This document shows positions 1-11,888 of a DNA stretch of 64,000 nucleotides, in pieces. Below the pieces are notes generated by a model. It did not search any database. It saw only the letters and a program-made list of their open reading frames with translations, and was not told the origin of the DNA. The stretch's first letter is position 1. Every line of letters begins with the position of its first letter. Position numbers and translations under genes: made by a program. The DNA lies in NCBI GenBank assembly GCA_010015745.1, contig ML978158.1:124001-188000 (forward strand), written 5' to 3'. Source of the stretch: Setomelanomma holmii (lineage: Eukaryota > Ascomycota > Dothideomycetes > Pleosporales > Phaeosphaeriaceae).

Positions 1-1186
1 ACTGGCGGACTCTACGAGATGGGCTCTGGTTGGTTTGCAGCTACAAGGTGGCAGCGTACTGGTGGCCATGGCTTCCCAGTCGATGTCAAGCTCACCCCAG
101 AGGCTGTCCTTGAGCAGTGGGAGCGCATCACCAACTTCGATGACGGTCGTGCCGATCACCCCTTCGACAACGCCAGCGGCCTCAAGTCCATCATGGCGAA
201 CATGGAAAACACCAGCAAGAAGGGCAAGAAGGAGAAGAAGTCGGGCAAGAGCAGCGAGGAGATCCTTCAGGCTCAGAAGGAGGCTTTGGCTGCCAAGTCA
301 GACGGTACTCCATTCGAGTACGCCGAGCGGGATGTCATTCTATACAGTAAGCGCCTTTCCTATACCACCGGCAGTGTGTCGCTAACAATATGCCCCAGAT
401 CTCGGCATTGGCGCCAAGCGAACCGACCTCCCCTTCGTCTATGAAGGCGACGAGAACTTCCAAGTCATCCCCACATTCGGTGTCATCCCGCCCTTCAATG
501 CCGAAGCCCCCTTCAACTTCGACGACATCGTGCCCAACTTCGACCCGCGCATGCTCCTGCACGGCGAGCAATTCCTCGAGATCCGCAAATTCCCCATCCC
601 CACCGAAGCCAAGCTCATCGCCGTACCCAAGCTCGTCGAAGTCGTCGACAAGGGCGCTGCTGGGCTTGTCGTGTACGGATCAGTCACAAAGGACGCCAAG
701 ACCGGCGAGGAGATTTTCTACAATGAGAGCACCGTGTTCATTCGCGGCTCGGGTAACTTTGGCGGACAAAAGAAGGGGACGGATCGCGGCGCTGCAACAA
801 AAGTCCATAGCCCGCCCAAGCGTGCGCCAGACGTTGTCGTCGAGGAGAAGACAACCGAGGAACAAGCTGCCATCTATCGTCTATCAGGCGACTTGAACCC
901 GCTCCACATCGACCCCACATTCAGCAAGGCGGGCGGCTTCCCGACACCCATCTTGCACGGCTTGTGCAGCTTTGGTATCTCGGGTAAGCACGTCTTGCAG
1001 AAGTTTGGGCCCTTCAAGAATATCAAGGTTCGCTTTGCGGGCGTTGTATTACCGGGACAGACACTCATTACGGAGATGTGGAAGACTGGGAATACGGTTG
1101 CGTTCCAGACGAAGGTTAAGGAGACAGGCAAGCTGGCTATTAGTGGAGCTGGTGCCGAGCTGCTCGGCGGTGGGAGTAAATTGTAG
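1..1186 (+). CDS. FOX2: Peroxisomal multifunctional beta-oxidation enzyme, C-terminal part
   Basis: This is the 3' end of the fungal multifunctional enzyme of peroxisomal fatty-acid beta-oxidation (3-hydroxyacyl-CoA dehydrogenase plus R-specific 2-enoyl-CoA hydratase 2). The start lies left of the window. Exons are <1..346 and 399..1186; the 52-nt intron has GTAAGC at its 5' end, a GCTAAC branch and CAG at its 3' end. The first residues end the second dehydrogenase repeat. The rest is the hot-dog/MaoC hydratase, with the hydratase-2 signature RLSGDLNPLHIDP (Asp and His catalytic in the family) followed by GGFPTPILHGLC. The protein ends in Ser-Lys-Leu, a perfect type 1 peroxisomal targeting signal. 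It lies tail-to-tail with the azgA gene. Identification is firm; only the missing N-terminal two thirds cannot be judged. Confidence 0.95.
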
Positions 1187-1986
1187 ACGCTCACCACGAG
1201 GGTAAAAGGATGAAGTGGGTCTTGGGCATTTAGCTTCTGTCATATAAATATGTACTGTTAGGATGGATATCAGGCTAGGTTTTTCTCTAGCTGTCTTCTT
1301 ATTGATTCATTTATTCCACGTAAAACTGACGTACGGCCTCAAACACAGACCAGTGGCCTCACTCCGACATTCCTACCACTGCGCACTTCAACTAAGCCCC
1401 ATCATGCCCACGCCCCAACACGCTCCCATACACACGCCCGCACAACATCCCAACACCCCTACTGCAATTGGCACAACGTCCGTGCGTGTCGAAACTCTAT
1501 ACACTATTTCATCGAATACGACTTCATCCTTGAGAGGTAGCATTTCGATCACACCCACGGCGACTTAGTCCGATGGCGAAGACGAAATCCAGCACGCAGC
1601 GCGTGTACGTGGCCTTGCTTGGTTGGGGATAGCGCAGTGAGATGAGTGATGGCATAGTCTAGACGAATGTTAGGGAGGCCTGGGGTGGTTAGTATCTGAG
1701 TGAAAAGATGAGACTAGAAGAAGACATGAATCAGAAAGACGAGACCGGAGTAAGGGTAGGTAAGTAAGGGAAACCACAAGGGGTGAGAGGAGAATAGGAA
1801 ACTTACGAATGCGATGGTAGGAATGTGTCTATTGCTAGCGCGTCCGCTGACCATCTACACAACATGACAATCACCTGCGTAGTCACGCACACGAGCACGA
1901 TACAACGCAGCGTGACGTAGATATGGTACTTCGCATCCCATAAAGGGACTGTTACTTCACATGGCCCCCGCTCCATAGCACCTCCA
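1187..1986. other. Intergenic, no supported gene
   Basis: This is the 3' flank of FOX2. A 101-codon plus-strand ORF (1263-1568) begins with a hydrophobic stretch but has no recognisable domain and probably lies in the 3' untranslated region. I see nothing else supportable. Confidence 0.5.
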
Positions 1987-2658
1987 TCACCAGTAGGGAG
2001 CGTCATGCGTATCTCTGGGTGAACGTAGTCGTGGATTGTAAAAGGACGTGGGTAATTCGTATGCGTCTTGCTGGTCAGGGTGGCGGAGAGCGATTTGTGG
2101 GACAAGTGGTTCGTCGGTGTGAGGATGGATGTGTAGGGTTGACAGGGTTGTTAGGACGGCAGGTTTCTTCGTTCCATTCGATGGTACTGGTGGTGAGTGA
2201 GAAGGTGGTGCTGCTCGTGTCTTGGCTGCGCGTCGTGATGACTTTGCTGGGACGACAGGAGGGTAGTGGCGAGGAGGCGCATCGCTGTGTGTTGGTGTTG
2301 ATGGTGGTGTTGCTCTGGTGCGAGTTGGTGAAGATTCGATTGCGTCTTCATGGTCCGTGGTATCCGAGTCTTCACGACATTGCCTGTGTAGTGGTACAGC
2401 AGGCATCGAGTCTGGCGTCGTTACAAGCTCGCTGTGTGCCGAAAGTGTCAAGTCCCATGTTGTACTCGTGAGATCAGCGGCAGACACACATATCCTCGGC
2501 AGCCGTGGTGGAGACTGACACACGGTCTCTGTTGTATGTTGTGGTGAGTCGGGAACTGGTCTGATTGTTGTATCTGAAGATGACGTGGACTCTGAATTCG
2601 TAACTGTATATGCGAAGTCGTGACTCGCAATTCGAGGTTGTGAAAGGGAGGGTGCCAT
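1987..2658 (-). CDS. Hypothetical Ser/Thr/Pro-rich protein, possibly frameshifted
   Basis: A 223-codon ORF starts with an ATG at 2658. It is rich in Ser, Thr and Pro, with no domain I recognise. Near its end it overlaps a second minus-strand frame (1803-2105). That second frame reads more like protein: a polar stretch around DYVHPEIRMTLPTGDGG, then one strongly hydrophobic segment (about 20 residues, Ile/Val/Leu/Cys) that could be a membrane anchor. No convincing intron joins the two frames, because GT and AG positions in the overlap give stops or wrong phase. It could be a lineage-specific membrane-anchored protein with a frameshift, a gene whose intron I cannot place, or a chance ORF in GC-rich DNA. 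A 150-codon ORF on the opposite strand is equally open, which weakens the case. Confidence 0.25.
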   Translation of the reverse strand: MAPSLSQPRIASHDFAYTVTNSESTSSSDTTIRPVPDSPQHTTETVCQSPPRLPRICVSAADLTSTTWDLTLSAHSELVTTPDSMPAVPLHRQCREDSDTTDHEDAIESSPTRTRATPPSTPTHSDAPPRHYPPVVPAKSSRRAAKTRAAPPSHSPPVPSNGTKKPAVLTTLSTLHIHPHTDEPLVPQIALRHPDQQDAYELPTSFYNPRLRSPRDTHDAPYW

Positions 2659-3158
2659 TGCAGGATGGTCTGCAGAAGCTCAATATCCTCCGGTGTGTGA
2701 CAACACTGCGGTGATGTTTGTTCGAGACGTCTTGTTTCATGAAATATGAATTGGGATGAATAGAAGGAATGTCGTGCAATGAACACGATCACTGCTGAGC
2801 CACACGAGCTTATGCGTCAAGCTCGAGCTTGTACTTCCTGTTCATATGAGTACACTCGAGATTGTGGGTTGCGAGATGCACGCTGCCATCGGGAAATGAC
2901 GTGACAATATTGTGCAGTGTGACTGTGTGATGGTGAGTAACAACGAACATCCAAACAGCAGGGTCGTGCAAAAAAACATGAGAACGAACCGATCAAGTCG
3001 GCATTATGGGTATCTATCTAAAATGAAGCAGGAAAGCGGTAGCAATACATGATCTATCAAATCTTGCATAGCCATATTGTCGTACCGCCGAATATTGGCT
3101 GGGTTATAGATGTTCGCAGGTAGTCTATCAAACACGATGCGCAAAAAAGCAAAGTAGC
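2659..3158. other. Intergenic, 3' flank of azgA
   Basis: Short ORFs here lack domains or gene-like composition. The right part is probably the 3' untranslated region of the purine permease gene. Nothing else is seen. Confidence 0.5.
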
Positions 3159-4982
3159 TTAAGCCTTGGGACGATGCTCGGTGGACTCCAGCTCGAACTG
3201 ATCGTTGTTCTCGGGCTTCCAGAACTGCTTGTCACCCTTGGCCAAACGGATAAACCACGGCTGGCCGCGAGGGGAATCAGACGAGACTGTAACATCATAA
3301 GTTTTGAAGACCTCTAAAATCCCTGGGACTTGTACTTACAGCTCCAGTACTCCTTATTGTCATAATCAGGAGGAAGGATCTTGCCACGCGAGATAGCACC
3401 CAGAGCCCAGGTCGTCGTGTTGATGATGGCGTAGCACATGATACCAGCAATCAAACCGTAGGCGATGGAGTACGAGAATGGCATGAACATCAAGGTCACA
3501 AACGCTGGGATAGAGTCTCCAGGATAGTTCCAGTTGATGGCCAGAACACCGCGCATCATCATGCAACCCACGAGAATGAGAGCACCACCTGTTGCCCATG
3601 GTGGGATGGAGGCGAAGATGGGAGCGAAGAAGAGCGACACGAAGAAAAGCAGACCGGTCGTCATGGCTGTGAGACCTGTGCGACCGCCTTCCTGGATACC
3701 AGCACCTGACTCGACGAACGCGGTGACAGGCGATGAGCCGAAAAGGGAGCCAATGGAGATGGCAATGGCATCAGCGCTGTAAGCGATAGTGCTCTTGGGA
3801 AAATCACCAGTGTCGGGATCGACCACGCCGGAGAAGCGAGCCATGGAGTAGAGCGTACCCGTGGCGTCAAGGATGTCAACGTAAAGCATAGTGAAGACAG
3901 CCAAAGCGAATTGGGCGCCCACGTTCGACAGATCCCAATCCTGGACCGCTAGAGTGTTCTTGATGGGGTGGAATGCGACTACGTTTTTGAAGAACTCGAA
4001 GCGGCTGTCGCCGATGACCGTGCGTGGGAAGTACGTGATCGAGGTATCACGAGGCCAGGAGAACATTGACACAAGCGCAATACCGACAATCATAGAACCG
4101 CGCACCTTGTAGGTCATCAGCAATGCTGTGAAGACACCACCGACAAGGAAGCCAAGCCACATCGTGGGGTTGGTAGCCTTATGCGATAGGCACGCGCCGG
4201 TATCCGGGTCAAGGTACTGGGTCGGGCAACCTCCGAGCTCGAGTGGAGTGGCTTTGGATCCAGTAATCGCACCCAGACCAGCCGAGTACGAAAGACCAAT
4301 GAGTGTGAGGAAGAGACCAATACCAGCGCCGCAAGCGACCTTGATCGACGCCGGGATGATGCGAGCAAGCCACTGGCGAATTCCAAGGAGCGACAGAGCG
4401 ATGAAGATGAAACCTTCCACGAAGACTGCAGTCATGGCAACACGGTAGTCAATGGGACCAGTTCCATGGAAACCAACGATTTGATATGCGAGATAAGCGT
4501 TCAGACCCATGGCTGGGGCGACGGCAACAGGAAGGTTGGCGCTGATGCCCATGAGGAAGGATCCGAGAGCTGAGATAGCAGCGGTGGCAGTGATGAAGTC
4601 ACGGTTGACTTCGACCAGGCAGAGAGAGTAGGCTTCGTCGTTCATGCATGTTGGGTCCACTGGATCGTTGCAGACACAGGTGGCACCCGAATCGGTGAGG
4701 ACAGCAGCCTTATACTTCGTCAGCGATGCAATTTCCAAAGTCGAGTCCTACTCACATTGACAGCAATGATGTATGCCATGGTGAAGAAAGTGGTCAGACC
4801 GGCTCGGAGCTCAGTAGTGAATCGCGCATTGCGAATCTCATTGGGCTTCCATCGTCAGCATTGCCCGTTGAGGGAGACCAGCATCTTACATGACCAGATC
4901 CGTCGAGATGGAAGTATCTGCCAACAAACGAACGTGACACGGCATCGTTCAGAGCAGCCTGATTGCGCTCTATGAAGCCCAT
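3159..4982 (-). CDS. azgA: Purine (adenine/guanine/hypoxanthine) permease, AzgA type
   Basis: This is a plasma-membrane proton symporter for hypoxanthine, adenine and guanine, of the AzgA-like family. Four exons on the minus strand: 4982..4890, 4845..4756, 4708..3340 and 3286..3159, giving 559 aa, normal for fungal AzgA proteins. The N-terminus MGFIERNQAALNDAVSRS is the usual short cytoplasmic start. The AGLTTFFTMAYIIAVN segment is TM1, followed by a Cys-rich loop (DSGATCVCNDP) typical of fungal members. The substrate-path signature NLPVAVAPAMGLNAY is intact, as are FVESGAGIQEGGRTGLTA and the later NWNYPGDSIPAFVT. About 12 membrane segments can be counted. The C-terminal tail is hydrophilic and acidic. 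It is divergently oriented to the methyltransferase-like gene across 1.46 kb. No broken feature is seen. Confidence 0.95.
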
Positions 4983-6445
4983 CTTTGCGAATTGAAACCA
5001 ACGACAAAAGAATGAGGTGGTGGTGAACGTGGATCTCCCGGATGAGCTAGACCGGAGCAACGAGCATTCAAGTAGAGAATTGCGCCACCGGCTTGCGACA
5101 CCTAAACGTCGACGCTAATTCTGGGAAGTGGCAGTAGCGCCCAAGAGACTTTGGCGTAGAGACATCCTCAGTGGCGGATCTTATGTGGCCCATTACATGG
5201 AAGTTGTATCAAGGTCCCACCGTCCGAGGTAAGGCTGGAGTGCCTTAGTCGCGTCTGCAGCAGGGTAGACTGTTCCAGTATGGCAGGTGCAATACCAAGG
5301 GACTACTCCTGCGTCTCATGTCTCCTAGTGAGCCGTCTCTCGGCATAATGCAACCGCATTGAGCTATGCGAGAGCCTCGATGTTGTTGGGGTCGGTTCAA
5401 CTCCCGGATTTGACGATCTGCCGTCTCTGGTTCAGCCACTGGTTTTGTTCACGGACCTGCAGGGCAAAACCAGGCCACGGTAGTCATTCAGGTCGGATTC
5501 GTTCTCACGACTGTCCAGGCTTCGAGTCAATCCTTCGAGTCCAGGTTGCACCAGATTCATCCCGTGTCTAATCCGTCAAAGGGGAAGGTGCTGCACCTCG
5601 GTTGAGCGTGATCCCTCTATGAAACGCATTCCCAACAGCTAAAGGATTTCACTATCAGCAACGCCATTCAGATAATTATGGGGGATTTAGACGAGGTTGG
5701 AGACCCCTACCGACATCAGTGCAACAGCTTGAAGTGGGTAAGGCAGGAATCGCGCGATCCTAACTGTCGGGTCGTGCCTGGGCACCAAGGAAACCTAAAG
5801 TGCTCCGGTGGAAGCTTTCGAAGTCAGACATTCGTGCGGTAGGGCGGCTCGTTGCCGGGAACCCTGAGTCTAGGAGACAGCGTTGAGTAGTATGGTGTGG
5901 TGTGAACGCTAGGCAATTGCCGTGCTGTCGCATGTCTGCCGCGATGGGAACTTTGGTAGACATGTGTAATTCTCACGACAATACCGTAGCATCGCGGCCG
6001 ATACATCGTGGGACGTGCTAGCGATTGCAGATCGTCTGATCCAATGCCCCTCTGGTTGGCTTCGTAGAACACGCGGTAGAAGTGGGACTAGAAGGTCATT
6101 GCTGTCGATCGTTATCTGGGTGTCCGATGAGAAGACGGAGGCAAAAGGACCGCGAGTCAAAACGTCTCGCTTGCGCGGATTCTCTCTCGGTGGGCCCCGT
6201 GCATGGGCCGCTCAACCACACGGTACCCACGAAATATTGAGACTTCTACCGTTTGGGCCAAGGTCGGCCAGTAGGTCGAGATAGAGAGAGTCATTCCGTG
6301 GGTATTCGACTGGCCAGCTGGGATAAGGGATGGTGCCTGGCAGCTGCCCAGGTGGGCTATCACTTTCATCTCCGCACCATTGTGATATGGGTGATGGAAA
6401 TCCCCCGCCCTGGGAAGTAGGCCCACATTGACACCGAGCATCAAG
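4983..6445. other. Divergent intergenic region between azgA and methyltransferase-like gene
   Basis: This 1.46-kb stretch contains only short domain-free ORFs. It must hold both promoters. A nested inverted repeat sits at 5337-5374 (arms CTCTCGGCATA and TATGCGAGAG with an inner ATGC/GCAT hairpin). A box-B-like GGTTCAACTCC lies near 5392 but the flanking bases cannot form a tRNA T-stem, so I do not call a tRNA. Confidence 0.6.
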
Positions 6446-8476
6446 ATGTTCCCAACTTTTGATGTGCCTCCCCAGCACGCAGAGACTGTGGGCGCAAGGA
6501 AGGCACGACGAGCTAAGGAGGAAGAAACCGCGAGACGATCATCTTCGGCAACTTCACGTTCGTCCGGGAGCACGCACAGCGCGAAAGCGAACTCAGCGAA
6601 GTCGAGGACGGGAGACAAGAGCGGTGGATTCGGCTGGTTTGGCAAGAGCAGCAAGAAAGGTGTTCAGGAGATATCGACGTTGCCTTCGATCAAAAAACCA
6701 TCATTGATAGAAGAGCATGAGGTCGAAGCCGAGATTGAGATTCAATCTGCGCCGCGCACAGCTCCCTTACCACCCTCATTACCTCCCCCACCAGAAGAAG
6801 TGAGGAGGCGGCCTTCAAACCGCTCCGACCACGAAGCAAAATCCCTTCACCTACAACATTTCCCTGTTCCTCCGCCTACAAGAGGATTGCCCTCGCGTCC
6901 ACCTTCCAGCAGGCTTCCTGAGCCGCCATCGCCAGGGCTTTCCAGTTTACCAGGTACGTGACGCATGCATTACTTTTGCGATCTGCAAAAACGTGGCAGC
7001 CCTATGTCGCAATCCAAAATCGTGTGAAAGATTAGCGGTGATCGACATGTCTGTGCACGTGATAGTGAATCGTGCTGATATGTTATGCAGATAGCCTGGC
7101 ACGCAAGTCACAGTACTCAACCTTCTCGCGTGCATCGTCAAACCCGACCACAGTCTCATCGTCTGGTCGCACTGCGTACTCGGGCAAGAGTGTGTTCTCC
7201 AATATCTCGCAGTATGACAGCGCCATCTCAGAGGAGAGCTACGACGACCATCACTTTGGCAGCAATGTACAGCTAGAGCCTGTCGAGCGTGGCTCACGAA
7301 CAGGAAGTCGACAAGGTGATCATGTTGCCAAATCCGCACAGTCACCCTTTGCTCGTGCCCTGGCCAAGATGGAGAGCGCAGGCGCACGCATCATTGCAAC
7401 ACGCTTGAGCGAAGAATGGGAAGGCCTTGATGACGATGAAAGCTACCAAGAAGTCATCTTCGAAAAGCGACTCTGGGCTTTGACAGCCTACCAGCGCCTC
7501 ACTCAGAACAAGCAATTGCAGTCTCCTGCGCATGAACTGTTCAGTGGAAGTCGACCAGCAGATCAACGACGAATACTGCATCTCCATGGCTCACTAGGTA
7601 TGTTCCTTCCACTCAAGGCACTTTCCATACCCTACACTCCATACCATTCTACACCCCATCCACTTCCTCACCTTCTCCATGCTCCTCAATTGCTAATTCC
7701 ACTTCACAGCCGACGGCTGGACCCTCGCAACCCGCTACCCCTCAACCACAATCTACACCCTCTCCAGCACCACCTCCTCTGTGCACCCAACATCCTACCC
7801 AGCACCCCTAAACCACCACTTGCTCTACGTCCCCTCCTTATCCTCCCCCACACCCTTCCCCGACAACTACTTCGACGCCATCGTATCTCGCTCCGTCGCC
7901 ACCGTTCTGCGCAACGACGAATGGGCGCGCTCCTTCTTCGACTGCATGCGCGTCCTCAAGCCGGGCGGACAGATTGAGATCTTGAGTATCGACGCACATC
8001 TGAGCTGCGAGGGGCCGAGACTGAGTGCTTGGGTCGATGAGCATCTAAGCTGTAGACTCGAGGCGCATGGGTTGAGCAGACAAGCTAGTGATACGGTGCT
8101 TGATACCATGGAGATTGTGGGGTTGGAAAACATCCGCCGGGCACGCGTCGCTCTTCCCGCGCATTCACCCAAAGCTGCCGTTCCTGCGCGCCCGGCACCG
8201 CAACCTAGCCACACATACGGCGTGCCGATGCCGCCACCACCTACCACCGCGTCACAAGATTCGATAGATGCGAGTCGCATGATGTCTTTCCTCGGCCGCC
8301 ACTTCTATCAAGATTTGCACGGCAAGTTTCTGCGCGGCGATGCAGGCGAGGAGTGGTTTTGGGCGCGCAAGGATATCCGGGACGAGTGTGAGCGGTACAA
8401 GACCAAGATGGTGCTGACGATTGCGTGCGCGTTGAAGCCCATGGTTACGCCAGGGGAGAGTTATTTGGACATTTGA
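6446..8476 (+). CDS. Methyltransferase-like protein with long disordered N-terminus
   Basis: Three exons, 6446..6953, 7091..7597 and 7710..8476, give 593 aa. The start is the ATG opening MFPTFDVPPQ. Residues 1 to about 270 are low complexity: a KARRAKEEE basic stretch, Ser-rich and Pro-rich runs. From about residue 325 a class I SAM-methyltransferase fold is suggested: RILHLHGS at the expected motif I position, FDAIVSRSV (393-401) at motif IV, and LKPGGQIEILSIDA (from 421) as the motif following helix D, all in the order of Methyltransf_11-type domains. Motif I is unusual because the normal Gly-x-Gly-x-Gly cofactor loop is absent. The enzyme may therefore be inactive or bind SAM differently. 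A Pro-rich insert (residues about 490-520) precedes the final conserved block RHFYQDLHGKFLRG. Substrate unknown. Confidence 0.85.
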
Positions 8477-8899
8477 ATGTCTGACTTCGGGCTTCTTCTG
8501 GTACGTATGGAGGAATTGAGCGTGGTAAGTCTGTGGTGTATATAATGCATCTGGGCAATTGCTTATGCTTTGCGACTTTCCTTTCTCTTAGGTTCTTGTG
8601 TTAGACTCGAGATGGCATCGTTGCTCTCGCGGTGTTCTATTTCCTTGGCTCGGCTTCTGGCAAATACCCAATCGTTATCATTTTTTGCGTATATATGGAC
8701 GTTGCTGGTGTCGATATGGAGTGATGTCGTGCTTGGTTGAGATTATAGTTTGGCTGTCCCACGGTGTGTTAAGCCTCACATACACGACCTCGGGAGATAG
8801 TTGGAGGCATTATGGATTGACTTATAGTTTTGATCATTCCTAAACGCTCCTAGAGCAATCCGGTTTCGAGACCTTCCAATCAAACAATGCAAAATCGAT
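8477..8899. other. Intergenic between convergent genes
   Basis: These 423 bp separate the stop of the methyltransferase-like gene from the stop of SEC27 and are probably both 3' untranslated regions. No gene or repeat is seen. Confidence 0.6.
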
Positions 8900-8950
8900 C
8901 TACTCTTCATCCTCATCCTCCTCCTCTTCTTCTTCTTCCTCGTCCTCCTC
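8900..8950 (-). repeat. GAG/GAA-rich low-complexity tract in SEC27 3' end
   Basis: A purine-rich (on the minus strand) trinucleotide-like tract encodes the Glu/Asp run at the C-terminus of the COPI beta' subunit. Length variation here would change the acidic tail in whole codons. Confidence 0.7.
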
Positions 8951-11888
8951 AGCATCGGCTGCCACTTCCTCTGCAGCATCTTCCGCCTCGCCCTCGTCCT
9001 GAACCAGCAAATCTTCAACAGTGCCGCCTTCCCTCTCCAATCGCAAGTATTCATCCCACTCAGGGAACATGTCCTCATCGCCCTCGCCATCGGCAGGCGG
9101 TTGTCCCAATAATCTCGCCACCTTTGACTTGTTCTCCTTTTCTAGCGTGGCTTTCCATTGCTTGACAAGCGTGGGTGCAGTGCTTGGCTTGTACGTCTGT
9201 GCGAAGAGGACGGCTTCGGCAAGACGATTGGTCTTGACTAGGAGGTCAGTGCACGCCTGAATGTCACCGACTTGCCAGAGCGCGGCGAAGGCGACATTGT
9301 TGCTGGCTGCAGTCTCAGCTAGGCTAGCAAGTTCGCGAAGACCAGATTGGTCAGATGTGGCGCTGTATAGCAGGAGCAGTGACCCGAGATCCGTAGCTTT
9401 GACGAAGCACTCTTGCGCCAATTTGACGTCCCATCCTGTCAATGCGGCGTCGCCTACGGTCTTCCACTTGTGCTCAGTATCTTGTTCGCGGGCGATTGTG
9501 ACCGCCTGTTGAAGGTCACCAAGCGAAAGGGCTAGATCAAAGCGATGTTCTGGATCGGTAGCAACTTCAAGCGCCTTCTCCTTGTAGCCTTGACCCTCGA
9601 GGAACCGCGCAATCTTGTTATTCTGGTCCTTGGGTACAGTTGGCAGAAGCTCGTCAGCAGCTTCAAGATCTCCTCGAAGGATGAGTGTTTGGTACTCCAC
9701 AACGGCAAGGGAGAGGGCGAACGAAACAACGTTGACGTCTTTGTCAGCGATGTAAATGCGACTGTCGCGTGGAAGGTAGCCGAGCACATAGTGTGGTGAG
9801 TCGAAGTGCGAGATTGTGTATGTTTGGTCACCGACCAGGTAATTGAGACGGTTGGTGCTATTGGTGTAGATGAAGCAGTCACCGACCCAGCAACCAGTGC
9901 GTACACTGCAAGAACGTTAGCTTCCTCTTCTGCTCGTAGTAAAATCGTAATGTTGTACCTCTCGTTGATATCACAAACGACCTCGAACGCGGCCTCGGCG
10001 CCATCCTCGTCCACCTCACCGTTCTGTACAGCCTCGAGGTAGGCCTCTCTTGAGTATCGCAGAACGTAGAATGTGTCTTCGGTCGCTAATGTGACAAGTT
10101 CGCCACTTTCTGACCAGAACACACTCTTTGGCTCGACTTCTATCCGTCGAACGAGAGCACCGCTATCCCAGTCAAACAGGCCGATTCCGCCTTGGCCCTT
10201 CACGCCGAGGAGTACACCACCGCTCAGGCCGTCAGCAGAGAAGCCGACATTAAGGACGCTACGCTCCTTGAAGTTGCGGAAAATTTTGATGCTAGTCGAT
10301 GATTCTCGAATAGCGTAGTCTTTATCGTGCTCCTTCGATGCCCAGCAAAAATCCAAGGCAGAGCCAAAAGCTTGGTTACGAAGGACAAGCGCAGTATAGA
10401 TGATATATTCGCCATCACCGCATACAGCAACGAAACGTCCATTGGGCGAGTGGAGCAACGATTGTGGGTAGATCTCCGTTGAGCCAAGATCCTTTGACGG
10501 GAGGGTAAGTCGCTCAGCATCCTTCAGTTGATCGCTGCCCTTGATGACAGAGGTCAAAATCTCATTGTGCCGTGCCCATAGCACCTTGCCACCAGCGTCC
10601 ATGCTAACAGCAGGCTCTTCTCGGCCCATAGTGATGACGACCGCACCGTCATCGAATCCGAGTGCGACGCCATTCTTGCCCTTCTGGTATGCCACACACC
10701 ATGCACGCTCCAAGCCGTAGTTCAGAGATTGCTCTAACCGGTAGGTCGAGGAGTGCCAGATCTTGATGGTGCCATCTTCAGATCCTGAGATGATGACTGG
10801 GAGCTCAGGATGGTAGACAGCGAAGCTGACGTTCGATGTGTGACCCTCAAGCGTCGCTATCAACGCTTTCGTTGTGTAATCCCAGACTTTGACTGTGCGA
10901 TCGTCCGATGTTGTGAGAAGGTATGGCTTGTCGGATTGAGGGTAGTAGTCAATAAAGTTGACACCCTTCGTCTCATGCGCCTCGAGGGTAAAGTTAGGTG
11001 TCGAGCTGCCTAGCGACCAGATCTTGACCGTCCGGTCGAGACATGCTGAGGCGAATGTGTTCGGGTCTTTCGGATTTATAGCGATGCCCATAACATAGTG
11101 TTGGTGCCCTGTGAACTCTTGTACGCCTAAAAGGTGTCAGCGAAAGTAGTGCAGCTCTCGGACTTCCCAGCACATACACTTCCATGACTTATCCCAATCC
11201 CAGAGTTTTATTGTCATGTCATCCTAGCACTGCATCAGCTTGATTCTGCCGCCTTCTCGGGGGGCTACCAACACTGGCGGTCAAGACGAAAGGTTGTGTG
11301 GGGTGCACAGCAATCGCGCGGATATAGTCTGGGTGTGCCTCGAACGATGTGACCTTCTCTGAGGTATTGTAGTTGTATACGCGCAACTGGAAGTCATCGG
11401 ATCCTGGATTCGAGCCATGTCAACTCTTTCGTCAATCACAGAGGACGATTGTAGCGCACCTGCAACTATCCAATTCTTCCTTGCAATGAAGCGACCAGCG
11501 CGAACAGGCACATCGGTAAGCTCGAAGGTCTTGACGATCGATTGCGAAATGTAAGACCATATGTGAACGTGGCCTGCCCACGTCAGTTCCCTGCACTCGC
11601 TGCTCCATTCAAGCTGCGCTTACCGCTGTACAAGGTCGTGAGGATCCATGGCTCGGTCGGGTGGAAGTCTAGGGCTGAGTTCAGCAGCGGTCGTGTGAAG
11701 TGGAAGCGTGTGCTTTACCGATTCCTGCATATTGTGAGCGTCGAGCTTCAGAGGTACATTGTGGCCAGCTTACCCTTGACCCTCTCAGACCGCGCAAAGA
11801 GCTGCCTCTATATACAGAAACCAATTAGCCAGTGTCTTTGACCTTTTGCAAATCGCCCATTGTCCCGTACCTTTACGTCTAGACGCAT
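8900..11888 (-). CDS. SEC27: COPI coatomer beta' subunit (Sec27)
   Basis: This is a coatomer subunit of COPI vesicles, which binds cargo dilysine motifs for Golgi-to-ER retrieval. Eight exons on the minus strand: 11888..11871, 11807..11774, 11674..11624, 11573..11460, 11403..11273, 11223..11178, 11126..9959 and 9905..8900, giving 855 aa. The first exon encodes only MRLDVK. The N-terminal WD40 propeller has HVHIWSY, DDFQLRVYNYNT, DDMTIKLWDWDK, RTVKIWSLGS, DRTVKVWDYTT and DGTIKIWHSSTYR. A second propeller follows, then ESVRTGCWVGDCFIYTNSTNRL and an alpha-solenoid containing LGYLPRDSRIYIADKDVN. The tail is a run of about 16 Glu/Asp. The second intron (11773..11675) could also be read as two introns around a 6-nt exon, but one intron gives the family length. 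Donor GTTGGT after residue block LTAS is non-consensus. Confidence 0.95.

Noticed and set aside
1263..1568. Small secreted-like ORF after FOX2
   Set aside because: Begins with a hydrophobic stretch but sits within the likely 3' untranslated region; the rest is Thr/Pro/His-rich low complexity.
5385..5410. Possible tRNA gene (GGTTCAACTCC resembles box B)
   Set aside because: The bases on either side cannot form the five-pair T-stem (two mismatches of five) and no acceptor stem pairs at the expected distance.
11675..11773. Six-nucleotide micro-exon within the second SEC27 intron
   Set aside because: It would insert extra residues before DFHPTEPW; one longer intron restores the usual family spacing.
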